Of a stretch of 5,652 nucleotides of DNA, positions 1 to 5,652 are shown in pieces. Each line of letters starts with the position of its first letter. Position 1 is the first letter of the stretch. The position numbers and the translations under genes are program-made. Under the pieces are notes generated by a model, which saw only the letters and a list, made by a program, of their open reading frames with translations, was not told the DNA's origin and searched no databases. This DNA is from an uncultured Oscillospiraceae bacterium (GTDB lineage Bacteria; Bacillota; Clostridia; Oscillospirales; Oscillospiraceae), in NCBI GenBank assembly GCA_910587395.1, contig CAJULJ010000115.1, positions 1 to 5,652 on the forward strand, in the 5' to 3' direction.

Positions 1-20
1 CCCCCTTTTCTTTGAGGACG

Positions 21-29
21 ATTATATCA
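21..29 (-). promoter_or_regulatory. Extended -10 promoter reading leftward out of the window
   Basis: On the minus strand this reads TGATATAAT, a perfect TGNTATAAT extended -10 element. No good -35 is seen, which is usual for extended -10 promoters. About 10 to 20 bases further leftward the minus strand reads AAAGAAAAGGGGG (positions 13 to 1), which could be a purine-rich ribosome binding site. A leftward gene probably begins just outside the window. The downstream part is inference because the gene itself is not visible. Confidence 0.4.
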
Positions 30-237
30 TATTTTTATTGACGACGCCATGTAGGCAGCACCAAAATTTTTCAATGGCGGTGGCTTGGTTTCGGATACCC
101 TTTTTGCGGTGTCTAAAAATAGCGCCCCGTTCAATTAAACTCTTGATATTTGTTAGCAGGTCTTTTGGGCTGCAGTTTAGGATAAGATTTTCGGCTATTG
201 GCACAAAAAATCCCAGCAAAAAATCAACGGCGGCCTT
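22..237 (-). pseudogene. Unrecognised open reading fragment, possibly decayed
   Basis: This is an open frame of about 71 residues on the minus strand, bounded upstream by TGA at 238-240 and ending in TAA at 22-24. It has no ATG and no ribosome binding site. The only candidate start is a TTG at 219, inside a T-rich run. The product would begin with a short hydrophobic stretch (LGFFVPIAENLIL) and then become basic (RGAIFRHRKKGIRNQ). I do not recognise the family. It could be the tail of a broken gene such as a mobile-element protein, or chance. Its 3' end overlaps the leftward extended -10 element, which argues against an intact functional gene. Confidence 0.15.
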
Positions 238-488
238 TCATCTGTGAGAACTTTTTTAGATTGTTGTTTGCAGAGCAACCAGCATCTTTTTGATTACAGC
301 GTGGTAGATTTTCCCCTCGGTGCCTTTCAAAATCCGAACTTTTCAGGGAGCCCCTTTGGAGAAAAACTTTCTGTGGAAGCAGATAGAACAAAAGACATAG
401 ATGGAAGCACCGCCGCAGCAAAATTTATGACTGTCTGCCAGAGGCAAAACGGTGAAAAGCAGCTCTTTGCCGGGGCTCGCATGGCGGT

Positions 489-523
489 AAAATGCAGCTG
501 CGGTAACTCTGCAGCTGCGTTTT
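489..523 (-). terminator. Intrinsic terminator of the regulator-kinase operon, probably bidirectional
   Basis: The arms AAAATGCAGCTGC (489-501) and GCAGCTGCGTTTT (511-523) pair over 13 positions with one G-U wobble, leaving a 9-base loop. On the minus strand the stem begins about 27 bases after the kinase stop codon and its descending arm ends in ATTTT. On the plus strand the arm runs into GTTTTT, so it could also stop rightward transcription before it enters the kinase gene as antisense. The core is the palindrome GCAGCTGC present twice, with a further half copy GCAGCT at 525-530. Confidence 0.7.
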
Positions 524-549
524 TGCAGCTTATATCGAAAACTGTGCTC

Positions 550-1887
550 TCAATCTCCAACTTCAAGCTGAGTCGTATTTTCATCCGGTATGGGTATCAG
601 CACACTCAGCACAAAGTTGTGGCAGCTGTCTGCGGCCGTCGTCATCACGCCTTCGTACTTTTCCACGGTGTGGCGGATGCTGGACAGGCCGATCCCATGT
701 CCGGGCTCGGATTTGCTGCTGAGCAGCGCGCCGCCCTCCCGCTTCAGGTCACCCTCGTAATAGTTGATGACAGAGAGAATCAGACTGCCCGCCTGCGCAC
801 CACATTTCACCAGGATGCTCCGCTTTTCCTGATCCTCCACCTTCAGGCTGGCCTCAATGGCGTTGTCCAGTGCGTTGCCGAAAATGACGCACAGATCCAT
901 GTCATTGAGAAAACCGCCCTGCCGGAAATCAACGTTGACCGTTAGATCCACTCCGTCCTGATTGGCGCGGCGGACTTTTTCAGCCAAGAGCCCGTCCAGA
1001 AGCGGGCTGCCAGTGTCCGTCAAAATCTCAAACTCTTTTGTGCCTTGGAGAAGCTGGCCGATGTATCTCTCAAGCTTTTGATTCTCACCCACCAGCTGAA
1101 GCATTCCCAGCAGATGATTTTTCATGTCATGGTGAAGCTGGCGCAGGTCTGTATCGGCCTGCGCCTTTGCCATGGTGCTCTCATAGCGGTAACGGACGGC
1201 GATCTCGTCCAGCCGCTCCTGCTCTCGACGGGCCTGGGCCGACAGATGGCGCTCCAGCAGCACCAGCGATGCGGTGAGCAGGATCTGGAGCAGGATGGGA
1301 TACATGGTGAGCTCTCTCATATAAGTGTCCGGCATAGCTTCTGAGATGGTTTTCAGCGTGGTCTTGACATAGAGCTCACAAACCACCACCACTCCGGCTG
1401 CAGCCAGGCGAAATCGGTCCGCCGGCCGGCGGTCTCGGAAGGGGAACGCCCGGCTGATAAAGCTGAGGATCAGAAATTCCGCCAGCAGCTCCACCGCTGC
1501 GCTGACCATCTGGTTGAGCGCCGGGACCGCTGACCAGCTCACCTGATTCCACCGCAGGAAAGACAGCTCCGGCGTCATGAAGATGTTGTTCTGGGTGGTA
1601 AAGGCGATCCAGCACAGCGCGCCGTAGTACAGGCTCTCCCGAGGGCCCGTGCCCTTTCGCAGCCGGAGCCACAGAGTGTAGCTGGCGGTGCGGAACCCGA
1701 AACGAAACAGGGCCACGGCGGTCTCACCCCCGCCGGGAATGACATAGATGGGGGCCGTGCACAGCAGCAGGACAAAATACAGCGTCCGGCGCGGGGGTGG
1801 ACAGTCTGCCTCCTCCTTCAGCGGGCGGAAAAACCACACTACCATAAAGGCGTCAAATACGCAGCGGTACATCTCCAGCCATTTCAC
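550..1887 (-). CDS. AgrC-like (HPK10/GHKL) membrane sensor histidine kinase
   Basis: A 445-residue sensor kinase that should autophosphorylate at the membrane and pass phosphate to the adjacent LytTR regulator. Residues 1 to about 212 hold roughly six hydrophobic segments (near 36-52, 87-103, 122-145, 161-177 and 194-212, plus a weaker one near 8-20) with no large extracellular loop. A linker rich in charged residues (about 213-248) follows. The H box LHHDMKNHL has H253 as the likely phospho-acceptor, followed by the HPK10 signature D and NH. The GHKL ATPase has an N box NALDNAIEAS (N338, D341, N342), N375 in the position of the family's short D-box equivalent, and a G box GHGIGLSSI (396-404). 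The start is GTG, overlapping the regulator stop as GTGA, with GGAGG (1897-1901 on the plus strand) 9 bases upstream. No agrB- or agrD-like gene is nearby, so a peptide signal is not implied. Confidence 0.93.
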   Translation of the reverse strand: MKWLEMYRCVFDAFMVVWFFRPLKEEADCPPPRRTLYFVLLLCTAPIYVIPGGGETAVALFRFGFRTASYTLWLRLRKGTGPRESLYYGALCWIAFTTQNNIFMTPELSFLRWNQVSWSAVPALNQMVSAAVELLAEFLILSFISRAFPFRDRRPADRFRLAAAGVVVVCELYVKTTLKTISEAMPDTYMRELTMYPILLQILLTASLVLLERHLSAQARREQERLDEIAVRYRYESTMAKAQADTDLRQLHHDMKNHLLGMLQLVGENQKLERYIGQLLQGTKEFEILTDTGSPLLDGLLAEKVRRANQDGVDLTVNVDFRQGGFLNDMDLCVIFGNALDNAIEASLKVEDQEKRSILVKCGAQAGSLILSVINYYEGDLKREGGALLSSKSEPGHGIGLSSIRHTVEKYEGVMTTAADSCHNFVLSVLIPIPDENTTQLEVGD

Positions 1888-2597
1888 AGGATACCGCCTC
1901 CCGCATAGGCGGCAAATGCCTCCAGAAACTCTCTGCGGCGGTGCTTGCTCACCGGGAGCTCATCCCCGTTGGACATACGCACGCTGGCCCCCCCAATCCA
2001 GGCAACGTGCCGCAGGCTGACCGTGTAGCTTTTGTGGCAGCGGAAAAACCCTTTCCCACGCAGAGCCTCTCCCATATCGCTCATGGTGGCGTGGCACACC
2101 AGGGGGGCGGACGTGCGCACAAAGCGCAGGTCGTGGTCCATCACCTCCAGATAAATCAGCTCCGCCAGAGAAATGGACCAGACCTCTCCCCCGGTCCGCA
2201 GGGGGATGGCCTCCTCCCGGCGAGGGGCCAGATGCCGGATGGCGTCCAGCATCTGAAGGCGGAACTGCGCATATCGCAGCGGCTTTTTCAAAAATCCGTA
2301 GGCATGGACCTGATAGCCCTCCATGGCATACTGGGTCATGGTGGTGATGAAAATGATGCACACGTCCCGGCCATCCGTCCTCAGCTTTCGGGCGGCGTCC
2401 ATGCCGGTGATGCCCTCCATTTTTATATCCAGAAACACGATGTCGGTGTCGGCGGAGAACTGGGCCAGCAGTGCCTCCCCCGAGTGGACCTCGCGCACGG
2501 AGAATCGCTCCCCGGTTTCGGCAGAAAACCGCTCCAGCTGAGCCCGGACAGCAGCGCGGACCTCCTCCTCATCATCACAGATCATGACCCTCCACAC
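1884..2597 (-). CDS. LytTR-family response regulator (AgrA/LytR type)
   Basis: A 237-residue DNA-binding response regulator. The receiver domain covers about residues 3-120. It has the acidic pocket D8/D9, the phospho-acceptor D57 in VFLDIKM, the switch threonine T85 and the conserved lysine K104 in FLKKPL. A LytTR domain follows at about 131-231. It shows the usual start (IPLRTGGEVWSI, then IYLEV), the FFRCHKSYTVSL strand-helix motif and the terminal LPVSKHRRREF. The GTG start at 2597 is chosen because AGGAGG lies 9 bases upstream. The in-frame ATG at 2630 almost touches the -10 box of the promoter and would fall upstream of the predicted transcript start. The gene is translationally coupled to the kinase by a 4-base GTGA overlap. 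It is the obvious candidate to bind the direct repeats at 2665-2698, so autoregulation is likely. A much longer minus-strand frame continues to about 3884 but is antisense to the hydrolase. Confidence 0.94.
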   Translation of the reverse strand: MWRVMICDDEEEVRAAVRAQLERFSAETGERFSVREVHSGEALLAQFSADTDIVFLDIKMEGITGMDAARKLRTDGRDVCIIFITTMTQYAMEGYQVHAYGFLKKPLRYAQFRLQMLDAIRHLAPRREEAIPLRTGGEVWSISLAELIYLEVMDHDLRFVRTSAPLVCHATMSDMGEALRGKGFFRCHKSYTVSLRHVAWIGGASVRMSNGDELPVSKHRRREFLEAFAAYAGGGIL

Positions 2598-2606
2598 GGC
2601 AGATTC

Positions 2607-2612
2607 CCTCCT
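2607..2612 (-). promoter_or_regulatory. Ribosome binding site that decides the GTG start of the regulator
   Basis: On the minus strand this reads AGGAGG, embedded in GGGGAGGAGGG, 9 bases before GTG at 2597. It lies downstream of the alternative ATG at 2630, so it rules that ATG out as the main start. The kinase gene has the same 9-base gap between its GGAGG and its GTG. Confidence 0.8.
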
Positions 2613-2631
2613 CCCCGCTTTTCTCACCATT

Positions 2632-2660
2632 AGAATATCCTTTTCCGCCCACAAAGTCAA
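2632..2660 (-). promoter_or_regulatory. Promoter of the regulator-kinase operon
   Basis: On the minus strand TTGACT (2655-2660) is separated by exactly 17 bases from TATTCT (2632-2637). This is a 5/6 match to the sigma-A -35 and a 4/6 match to the -10. The predicted transcript start is near 2625, giving a leader of about 28 bases that contains the AGGAGG site. The direct-repeat operator begins 5 bases upstream of the -35 box. Confidence 0.7.
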
Positions 2661-2664
2661 CCTG

Positions 2665-2698
2665 CCAGTTGCGGGGAAAAAGTACCCTGTTGCGGGGA
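2665..2698. promoter_or_regulatory. Paired direct repeats, probable LytTR operator shared by divergent promoters
   Basis: CCAGTTGCGGGGA (2665-2677) and CCTGTTGCGGGGA (2686-2698) match at 12 of 13 positions and repeat with a 21-bp period, two helical turns. Established LytTR sites are 9-bp direct repeats of the form [TA][AC][CA]GTTN[AG][TG] with 12-13 bp between them, which is this spacing. The copies match that consensus at about 7 and 6 of 9 positions, including the central GTT. The pair sits between the two divergent -35 boxes. It covers about -40 to -69 from the leftward start and -45 to -74 from the rightward start, so one bound dimer could activate both promoters. Confidence 0.65.
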
Positions 2699-2703
2699 TT
2701 TGC

Positions 2704-2732
2704 TTGCATCCTACCCAAAATCCGGCTATTTT
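2704..2732 (+). promoter_or_regulatory. Probable promoter of the hydrolase-permease operon
   Basis: TTGCAT (2704-2709) and TATTTT (2727-2732) are separated by 17 bases. The -35 is weak (3/6) and the -10 moderate (4/6), as expected for a promoter that needs an activator. The predicted start near 2739 gives a leader of about 30 bases. The direct repeats end 5 bases upstream of the -35, the usual place for a LytTR activator. Confidence 0.45.
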
Positions 2733-2768
2733 GAAGGTGCAGATCAAAAACGACACAAAGGAAAGGTG

Positions 2769-3644
2769 ATGACTATGCAGCCAATCAAATCCTGGCGCAC
2801 GCCCACTCCCCACCGGCCCCTGTTCGGCGCGGCGGTGGACCCCTTCCCCGCCACCCGCTTCTTCGACCAGCTCTCCTTCATCGGCACCCCAAACGTGGGC
2901 TGCTTTGTGCTGGAGACCACCGAGGGACTGATTCTGCTGGACAGCATGGAGCCCCTGGACGAGCACCGCGATCTGATTATCCGGGGCTTTGCCGAGCTGG
3001 GCCTGGAGCTGAAGGACCTGAACGCCATCCTCATCACCCATGGCCACGGGGATCACTATGGCCGGGCAGACTGGTTCCGGGAGCAGACCGGCTGCAAAAT
3101 CTATATGTCCCGCACCGACTATGAGTTCGCTCAGCACGACACCCGCAACCGCACTGGAGTTTTGAAATGGGAAATCCACGACTTCCTGGAGGACGGCGAT
3201 GTGTTCCGGCTGGGAAACACTCAGGTCCGGGCCTTTGCCACCCCCGGCCACACCCCGGGCTGTCTGAGCTTTATCTTCCCCGTCACTGACGAGGGCAGGC
3301 CTCACATGGCCGCCCTGTGGGGCGGCACCGGAGTTCCATACCTGATGGGCGCCAAGGTAGACTATCTCCGCTCCACCCTTTACTTTGCCGAACAAACTGC
3401 CCGATATGGCTGCGACGTGGAGATCGCCACCCACCCCTTCGTGGACCGGGGCACCGACCGGCTGGCCGTGCTGCGCAATATCTGTGACGGCGTACCCAAT
3501 CCCTTTGTGCTGGGCAGAGAGGGTTACAAGCAGTATGAGCGGATGTTTACCGACATCTGTCTGGAAGCCATGGCCGCCCAGGCCAAGATGACGGACCCCC
3601 TGCTGCCCCCGCCCCCTCCTCCTCCCACCCGGCCCAAGCGCTGA
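2769..3644 (+). CDS. Metallo-beta-lactamase-fold hydrolase, subclass B3-like, cytoplasmic
   Basis: A 291-residue zinc hydrolase of the MBL fold. Numbered from the ATG at 2769, all six expected B3-type metal ligands are visible: H91, H93, D95 and H96 in THGHGDHYG, H161 in TPGHTPG, and H222 in ATHPFVD. The bridging aspartate of glyoxalase II-type enzymes is replaced by glycine in ALWGGTG (183-188), as in B3-like proteins. The NPFVLG segment and the following region also fit that subgroup. There is no signal peptide, so it should act in the cytoplasm, unlike secreted beta-lactamases, and its substrate is unknown. The C-terminus is unusual: seven consecutive prolines (280-286) before a basic end TRPKR. 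Two starts, ATG 2769 and ATG 2775, share the AAAGGAAAGG ribosome binding site, and the choice is uncertain by two residues. It leads a probable two-gene operon with the permease 75 bases downstream. Confidence 0.88.
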   Translation: MTMQPIKSWRTPTPHRPLFGAAVDPFPATRFFDQLSFIGTPNVGCFVLETTEGLILLDSMEPLDEHRDLIIRGFAELGLELKDLNAILITHGHGDHYGRADWFREQTGCKIYMSRTDYEFAQHDTRNRTGVLKWEIHDFLEDGDVFRLGNTQVRAFATPGHTPGCLSFIFPVTDEGRPHMAALWGGTGVPYLMGAKVDYLRSTLYFAEQTARYGCDVEIATHPFVDRGTDRLAVLRNICDGVPNPFVLGREGYKQYERMFTDICLEAMAAQAKMTDPLLPPPPPPPTRPKR

Positions 3645-3662
3645 CACAAGAGGCTCCAATAC

Positions 3663-3686
3663 CCGGCGCACCGCCCTGCGGGCCGG
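3663..3686 (+). other. GC-rich hairpin between hydrolase and permease
   Basis: CCGGC (3663-3667) pairs with GCCGG (3682-3686), and inside it CCGC (3671-3674) pairs with GCGG (3678-3681) around a CCT loop, with a three-base bulge. No U tract follows, so it is not a classic terminator. It could protect an mRNA end or tune expression of the two genes. It may also be fortuitous in such GC-rich DNA. Confidence 0.3.
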
Positions 3687-3719
3687 ACGGCACATATAAA
3701 AAGCAGAGGAGAGGTCTAT

Positions 3720-5195
3720 ATGCAGAGAAATCAAACCTATACCACCCAAAAAGTGATTCATCTGGTCGTCAGTCTGTTTTTCATGTTCCTCTTCGGCCGG
3801 ATCTGCCCCACCTGGGGTCCTGTCACCCGGATGGGCGTCCAGGCTATCGGAATTTTCCTGGGCGGCATCTGGATGATCGCCCAAGGCTTCGGCATGATCG
3901 CCCCCTCCTTCCTCATCATGCTGGCCATAATTCTCACCGGATTTACCAACGGTACCGACATCATCACCTCCACCCTGGGCTCCTCCACCGTGTGGCAGCT
4001 CATCGTCATCTTTGTGGTTCTCTACGCCCTCACCGAAAGCGGCACCGACGCAGTTCTGGCCCGCTGGATGATCTCACGGAAGGGTCTCAACGGCAGGCCT
4101 GTCCTTTTCACCGTGGTGTTTATGGCAGCCATGACCGTACTGGGCGCGCTGGCCTCCGCCCTGGGCGCCTACATGTTTTCCATTGCGATGATCGACTCCA
4201 TTGCGGAAACCGTGGGCTACGACAACTCCAGTCAGTGGAAGAAGGCCATGTACACCGGGGCCATTGTCACTGCCTCCGTGGGCGGCGGCATTCTCCCCTT
4301 CAAGGGTATGGCCCTGATGATCTATAACCTGCTGGAGTCCGGCCTTGTGGAGGCGGGCGTTCATGTGGATCAGGTGTCCTACATAGCGGCCGCCATGCTC
4401 TCCGGGCTGTTCATCTCCATCCTGGCGGGCCTGTCCATCGGCACCCTGTTCAAAGCCGACTTCTCCAAGCTGAAAGACGCTGACGTAGCCACCATCACCT
4501 CTGTGGGCGGCACCCGGTTCAATCAGCGCCAGGCCTGGACCATGGTTCTTTTCGTCATCGGTGTTCTCTACTCCGTGGTCATGATCTGGCTGCCCAGGAG
4601 TTTCCCGAATTACGACATCATCAACGGCATCGGCCAGGGCTTCTGGTTTGTGCTCATCGCCGTACTTATGTTTTTCATCCATGTGGACGGCCAGCCCCTG
4701 CTGAATCTGGACCAGGCCATGGGCAAGGCGGTCAACTGGGGTATCGTCATGGCGGTGTGCGCCTTTACCGCCCTGGGCATGATGGTCTCCAACGCGGACC
4801 TGGGGGTCCGGGACTGGCTGTCCGGTTTGATGAATGCCCTGTTCGGCAATATGCCCTTCCCGCTGTTTGTCATCGTGCTGGTGCTGCTCACCCTGGTGTG
4901 CACCAACGTGTTTTCCAACACAGCCACCGCCGTCATCATCGGCACCGTGGTGGGTCCACTGCTCATCAACTATGGCAAGAGCGGCATCAACGTCAGCTGT
5001 GTCATTCCCGGCATCGTCATGAGTGCCCTGTGCGCGTTCCTGACCATGGCCGCCGGCGGCTCGGCTCCCCTGTTTTTGGGTACGGACTGCATGCAGGAAA
5101 AACCAAACTGGGTGCTGACCTGGGGGTTGTGGGTGTTCCCCATCGTCACCATTGCCTCTTCCCTGGCCTATATCATCTGCGCCTATATTCTCTAA
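3720..5195 (+). CDS. DASS/SLC13-like (ion transporter superfamily) permease
   Basis: A 491-residue, strongly hydrophobic inner-membrane protein with about 11-12 predicted membrane segments. It most resembles secondary transporters of the divalent anion:sodium symporter (DASS/SLC13) group, which bring in dicarboxylates, sulfate or similar anions with cations. The key evidence is SNTAT in the second half (VFSNTATAVIIG, 398-408), the DASS SNT motif. It is followed by a helical region with PG and GGSAPLFLG, as in the family's second substrate and ion site. The first half does not show the matching SNT. The nearest candidate for the equivalent loop is TASVGGGILPFKG (184-196). The start ATG has AGAGGAGAGG (3705-3714) just upstream. 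Co-transcription with the hydrolase is likely from the 75-base gap. No terminator precedes the IS66 end 15 bases after the stop. The substrate cannot be told from sequence, and annotation as a C4-dicarboxylate or short-chain fatty acid carrier would be over-specific. Confidence 0.85.
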   Translation: MQRNQTYTTQKVIHLVVSLFFMFLFGRICPTWGPVTRMGVQAIGIFLGGIWMIAQGFGMIAPSFLIMLAIILTGFTNGTDIITSTLGSSTVWQLIVIFVVLYALTESGTDAVLARWMISRKGLNGRPVLFTVVFMAAMTVLGALASALGAYMFSIAMIDSIAETVGYDNSSQWKKAMYTGAIVTASVGGGILPFKGMALMIYNLLESGLVEAGVHVDQVSYIAAAMLSGLFISILAGLSIGTLFKADFSKLKDADVATITSVGGTRFNQRQAWTMVLFVIGVLYSVVMIWLPRSFPNYDIINGIGQGFWFVLIAVLMFFIHVDGQPLLNLDQAMGKAVNWGIVMAVCAFTALGMMVSNADLGVRDWLSGLMNALFGNMPFPLFVIVLVLLTLVCTNVFSNTATAVIIGTVVGPLLINYGKSGINVSCVIPGIVMSALCAFLTMAAGGSAPLFLGTDCMQEKPNWVLTWGLWVFPIVTIASSLAYIICAYIL

Positions 5196-5234
5196 GCTAT
5201 CTACTCCTTCGTAAGCGTCAATCTTTCCGGCGTC

Positions 5235-5263
5235 TTGTCCAGCCCGGAGTTAAGGTAGAAAAT
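5235..5263 (+). promoter_or_regulatory. Possible IS66 promoter
   Basis: TTGTCC (5235-5240) and GAAAAT (5258-5263) are 17 bases apart, each about a 4/6 match to the sigma-A consensus. It is placed between the terminal repeat and tnpA, where an IS promoter is expected. The match is weak and the call is tentative. Confidence 0.25.
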
Positions 5264-5280
5264 ACAAGAAAGCCTGATAA

Positions 5281-5313
5281 AGTGCCATGTACGATCGGAT
5301 AGTACATGGCACT
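5281..5313. repeat. Perfect 12-bp inverted repeat in the IS leader
   Basis: AGTGCCATGTAC (5281-5292) and GTACATGGCACT (5302-5313) are exact reverse complements around a 9-base loop, GATCGGATA. In RNA it would form a stable hairpin upstream of tnpA. On the plus strand no U tract follows. On the minus strand the stem is followed by TTATC, so it is not a strong terminator in either direction. Likely roles are insulating tnpA from readthrough out of the permease operon, or serving as a protein binding site. Confidence 0.75.
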
Positions 5314-5348
5314 GCTTGTAGCGGGAAAAGTTTTAGAGGGGTGAGACG

Positions 5349-5648
5349 ATGGAGCGGGGACTTTAAAAGGTAAATCAACGCAGTCGTTTGGTGGAGTGGG
5401 GGCGGCAGGTAGAGGCGTGCCGGAACAGCGGGCAGCGGGTAGGCGAATGGTGTGTAGAACACGGGATACCCGACAGTGTCTGGGTTGAACATCGTCTAAT
5501 AAGAGGAAATCGCGCCGCATTCTGGCGTGAAATTTCTCCGCAATCTGCTCTTGCCGATTTAATCAGTCCTTCCTTGTACTGCACGAGCCTGAGAAGAAGT
5601 GTCAGCGCCAGTGATAAAATGAAAGAAAACGCCGAGGAAAAAATGTAG
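5349..5648 (+). pseudogene. tnpA: IS66 TnpA-like accessory protein, disrupted near its start
   Basis: The frame opens with ATG at 5349 behind AGAGGGG, but meets TAA at 5364-5366 after five codons. It then stays open to TAG at 5646-5648, about 93 codons. Just after the stop the translation carries the conserved N-terminal pattern of Firmicute IS66 TnpA proteins: VEWGRQVEACRNSG, then VGEWCVEHGI. The usual next motif (a TYYYWQ-like segment) is degraded to SVWVEHRL. The C-terminal part is not recognisable. Length after the stop is close to a normal TnpA of about 100 residues. The in-frame stop and weak second motif suggest an inactive copy, though an alternative TTG or GTG start near 5388-5393 without a good ribosome binding site cannot be excluded. 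Confidence 0.55.
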
Positions 5649-5652
5649 TTTT

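Larger units (their letters stand above)
1..488. other. AT-rich intergenic stretch without a convincing gene
   Basis: This stretch is clearly richer in A and T than the neighbouring genes and has no reading frame with a recognisable domain. Reading frames on both strands are short, lack good ribosome binding sites, or merge into shadows of the histidine kinase. It contains one unrecognised minus-strand open fragment (22-237) and a leftward promoter at its far left, both listed separately. The composition contrast suggests decayed or horizontally acquired DNA downstream of the two-component operon, but no inverted repeat or transposase motif was found to identify it. Confidence 0.5.
5211..5652 (+). 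mobile_element. Left part of an IS66-family insertion sequence (right end outside window)
   Basis: The element appears to begin at GTAAGCGTCAATCTTTCC (5211-5228). IS66-family termini start with GTAA, commonly GTAAGCG. The call is supported by the TnpA-like frame starting about 140 bases inside. It lies 15 bases after the permease stop and has probably displaced whatever terminator or gene originally followed. IS66 elements duplicate 8 bp of target, so ACTCCTTC (5203-5210) should reappear after the right end if the copy is intact. The tnpB and tnpC genes would lie beyond the window. Confidence 0.65.

Overview
The window looks like chromosomal DNA of a GC-rich, Gram-positive anaerobe of the Clostridia (an Oscillospiraceae-like gut Firmicute is my best guess). 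The reasons are strong GGAGG-type ribosome binding sites, an AgrC/AgrA-style GHKL kinase with a LytTR regulator, GC-rich third codon positions in the four main genes, and a Firmicute-type IS66 element. No species can be fixed from the sequence alone.

Layout. Positions 1-488 are visibly AT-richer and hold no convincing gene. There is one unrecognised open fragment on the minus strand and, at the extreme left, an extended -10 promoter firing leftward out of the window. A strong stem-loop at 489-523 closes the minus-strand operon that follows. That operon runs right to left: a LytTR response regulator (1884-2597) and then a membrane sensor histidine kinase (550-1887), joined by a GTGA overlap. 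Diverging from it on the plus strand are a subclass B3-like metallo-beta-lactamase-fold hydrolase (about 2769-3644) and a DASS/SLC13-like ion-coupled permease (3720-5195). Fifteen bases after the permease stop lies the left end of an IS66-family element (from 5211). It contains a 12-bp perfect inverted repeat and a damaged tnpA, and it runs off the right edge.

How the parts fit. The 171-bp divergent intergenic region carries a promoter for each direction. Exactly between the two -35 boxes is a pair of near-identical 13-bp direct repeats (GTTGCGGGGA core) spaced 21 bp start to start. This is the geometry expected of a LytTR-domain binding site. The simplest reading is a self-contained sensing and response cassette: the kinase detects a signal, and the regulator binds the shared operator and controls both its own operon and the hydrolase-permease pair. 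The permease would import an anionic substrate and the cytoplasmic hydrolase would cleave it. The direct repeats, promoters, motifs and gene order are seen in the sequence. The regulatory wiring and the substrate link are inference.
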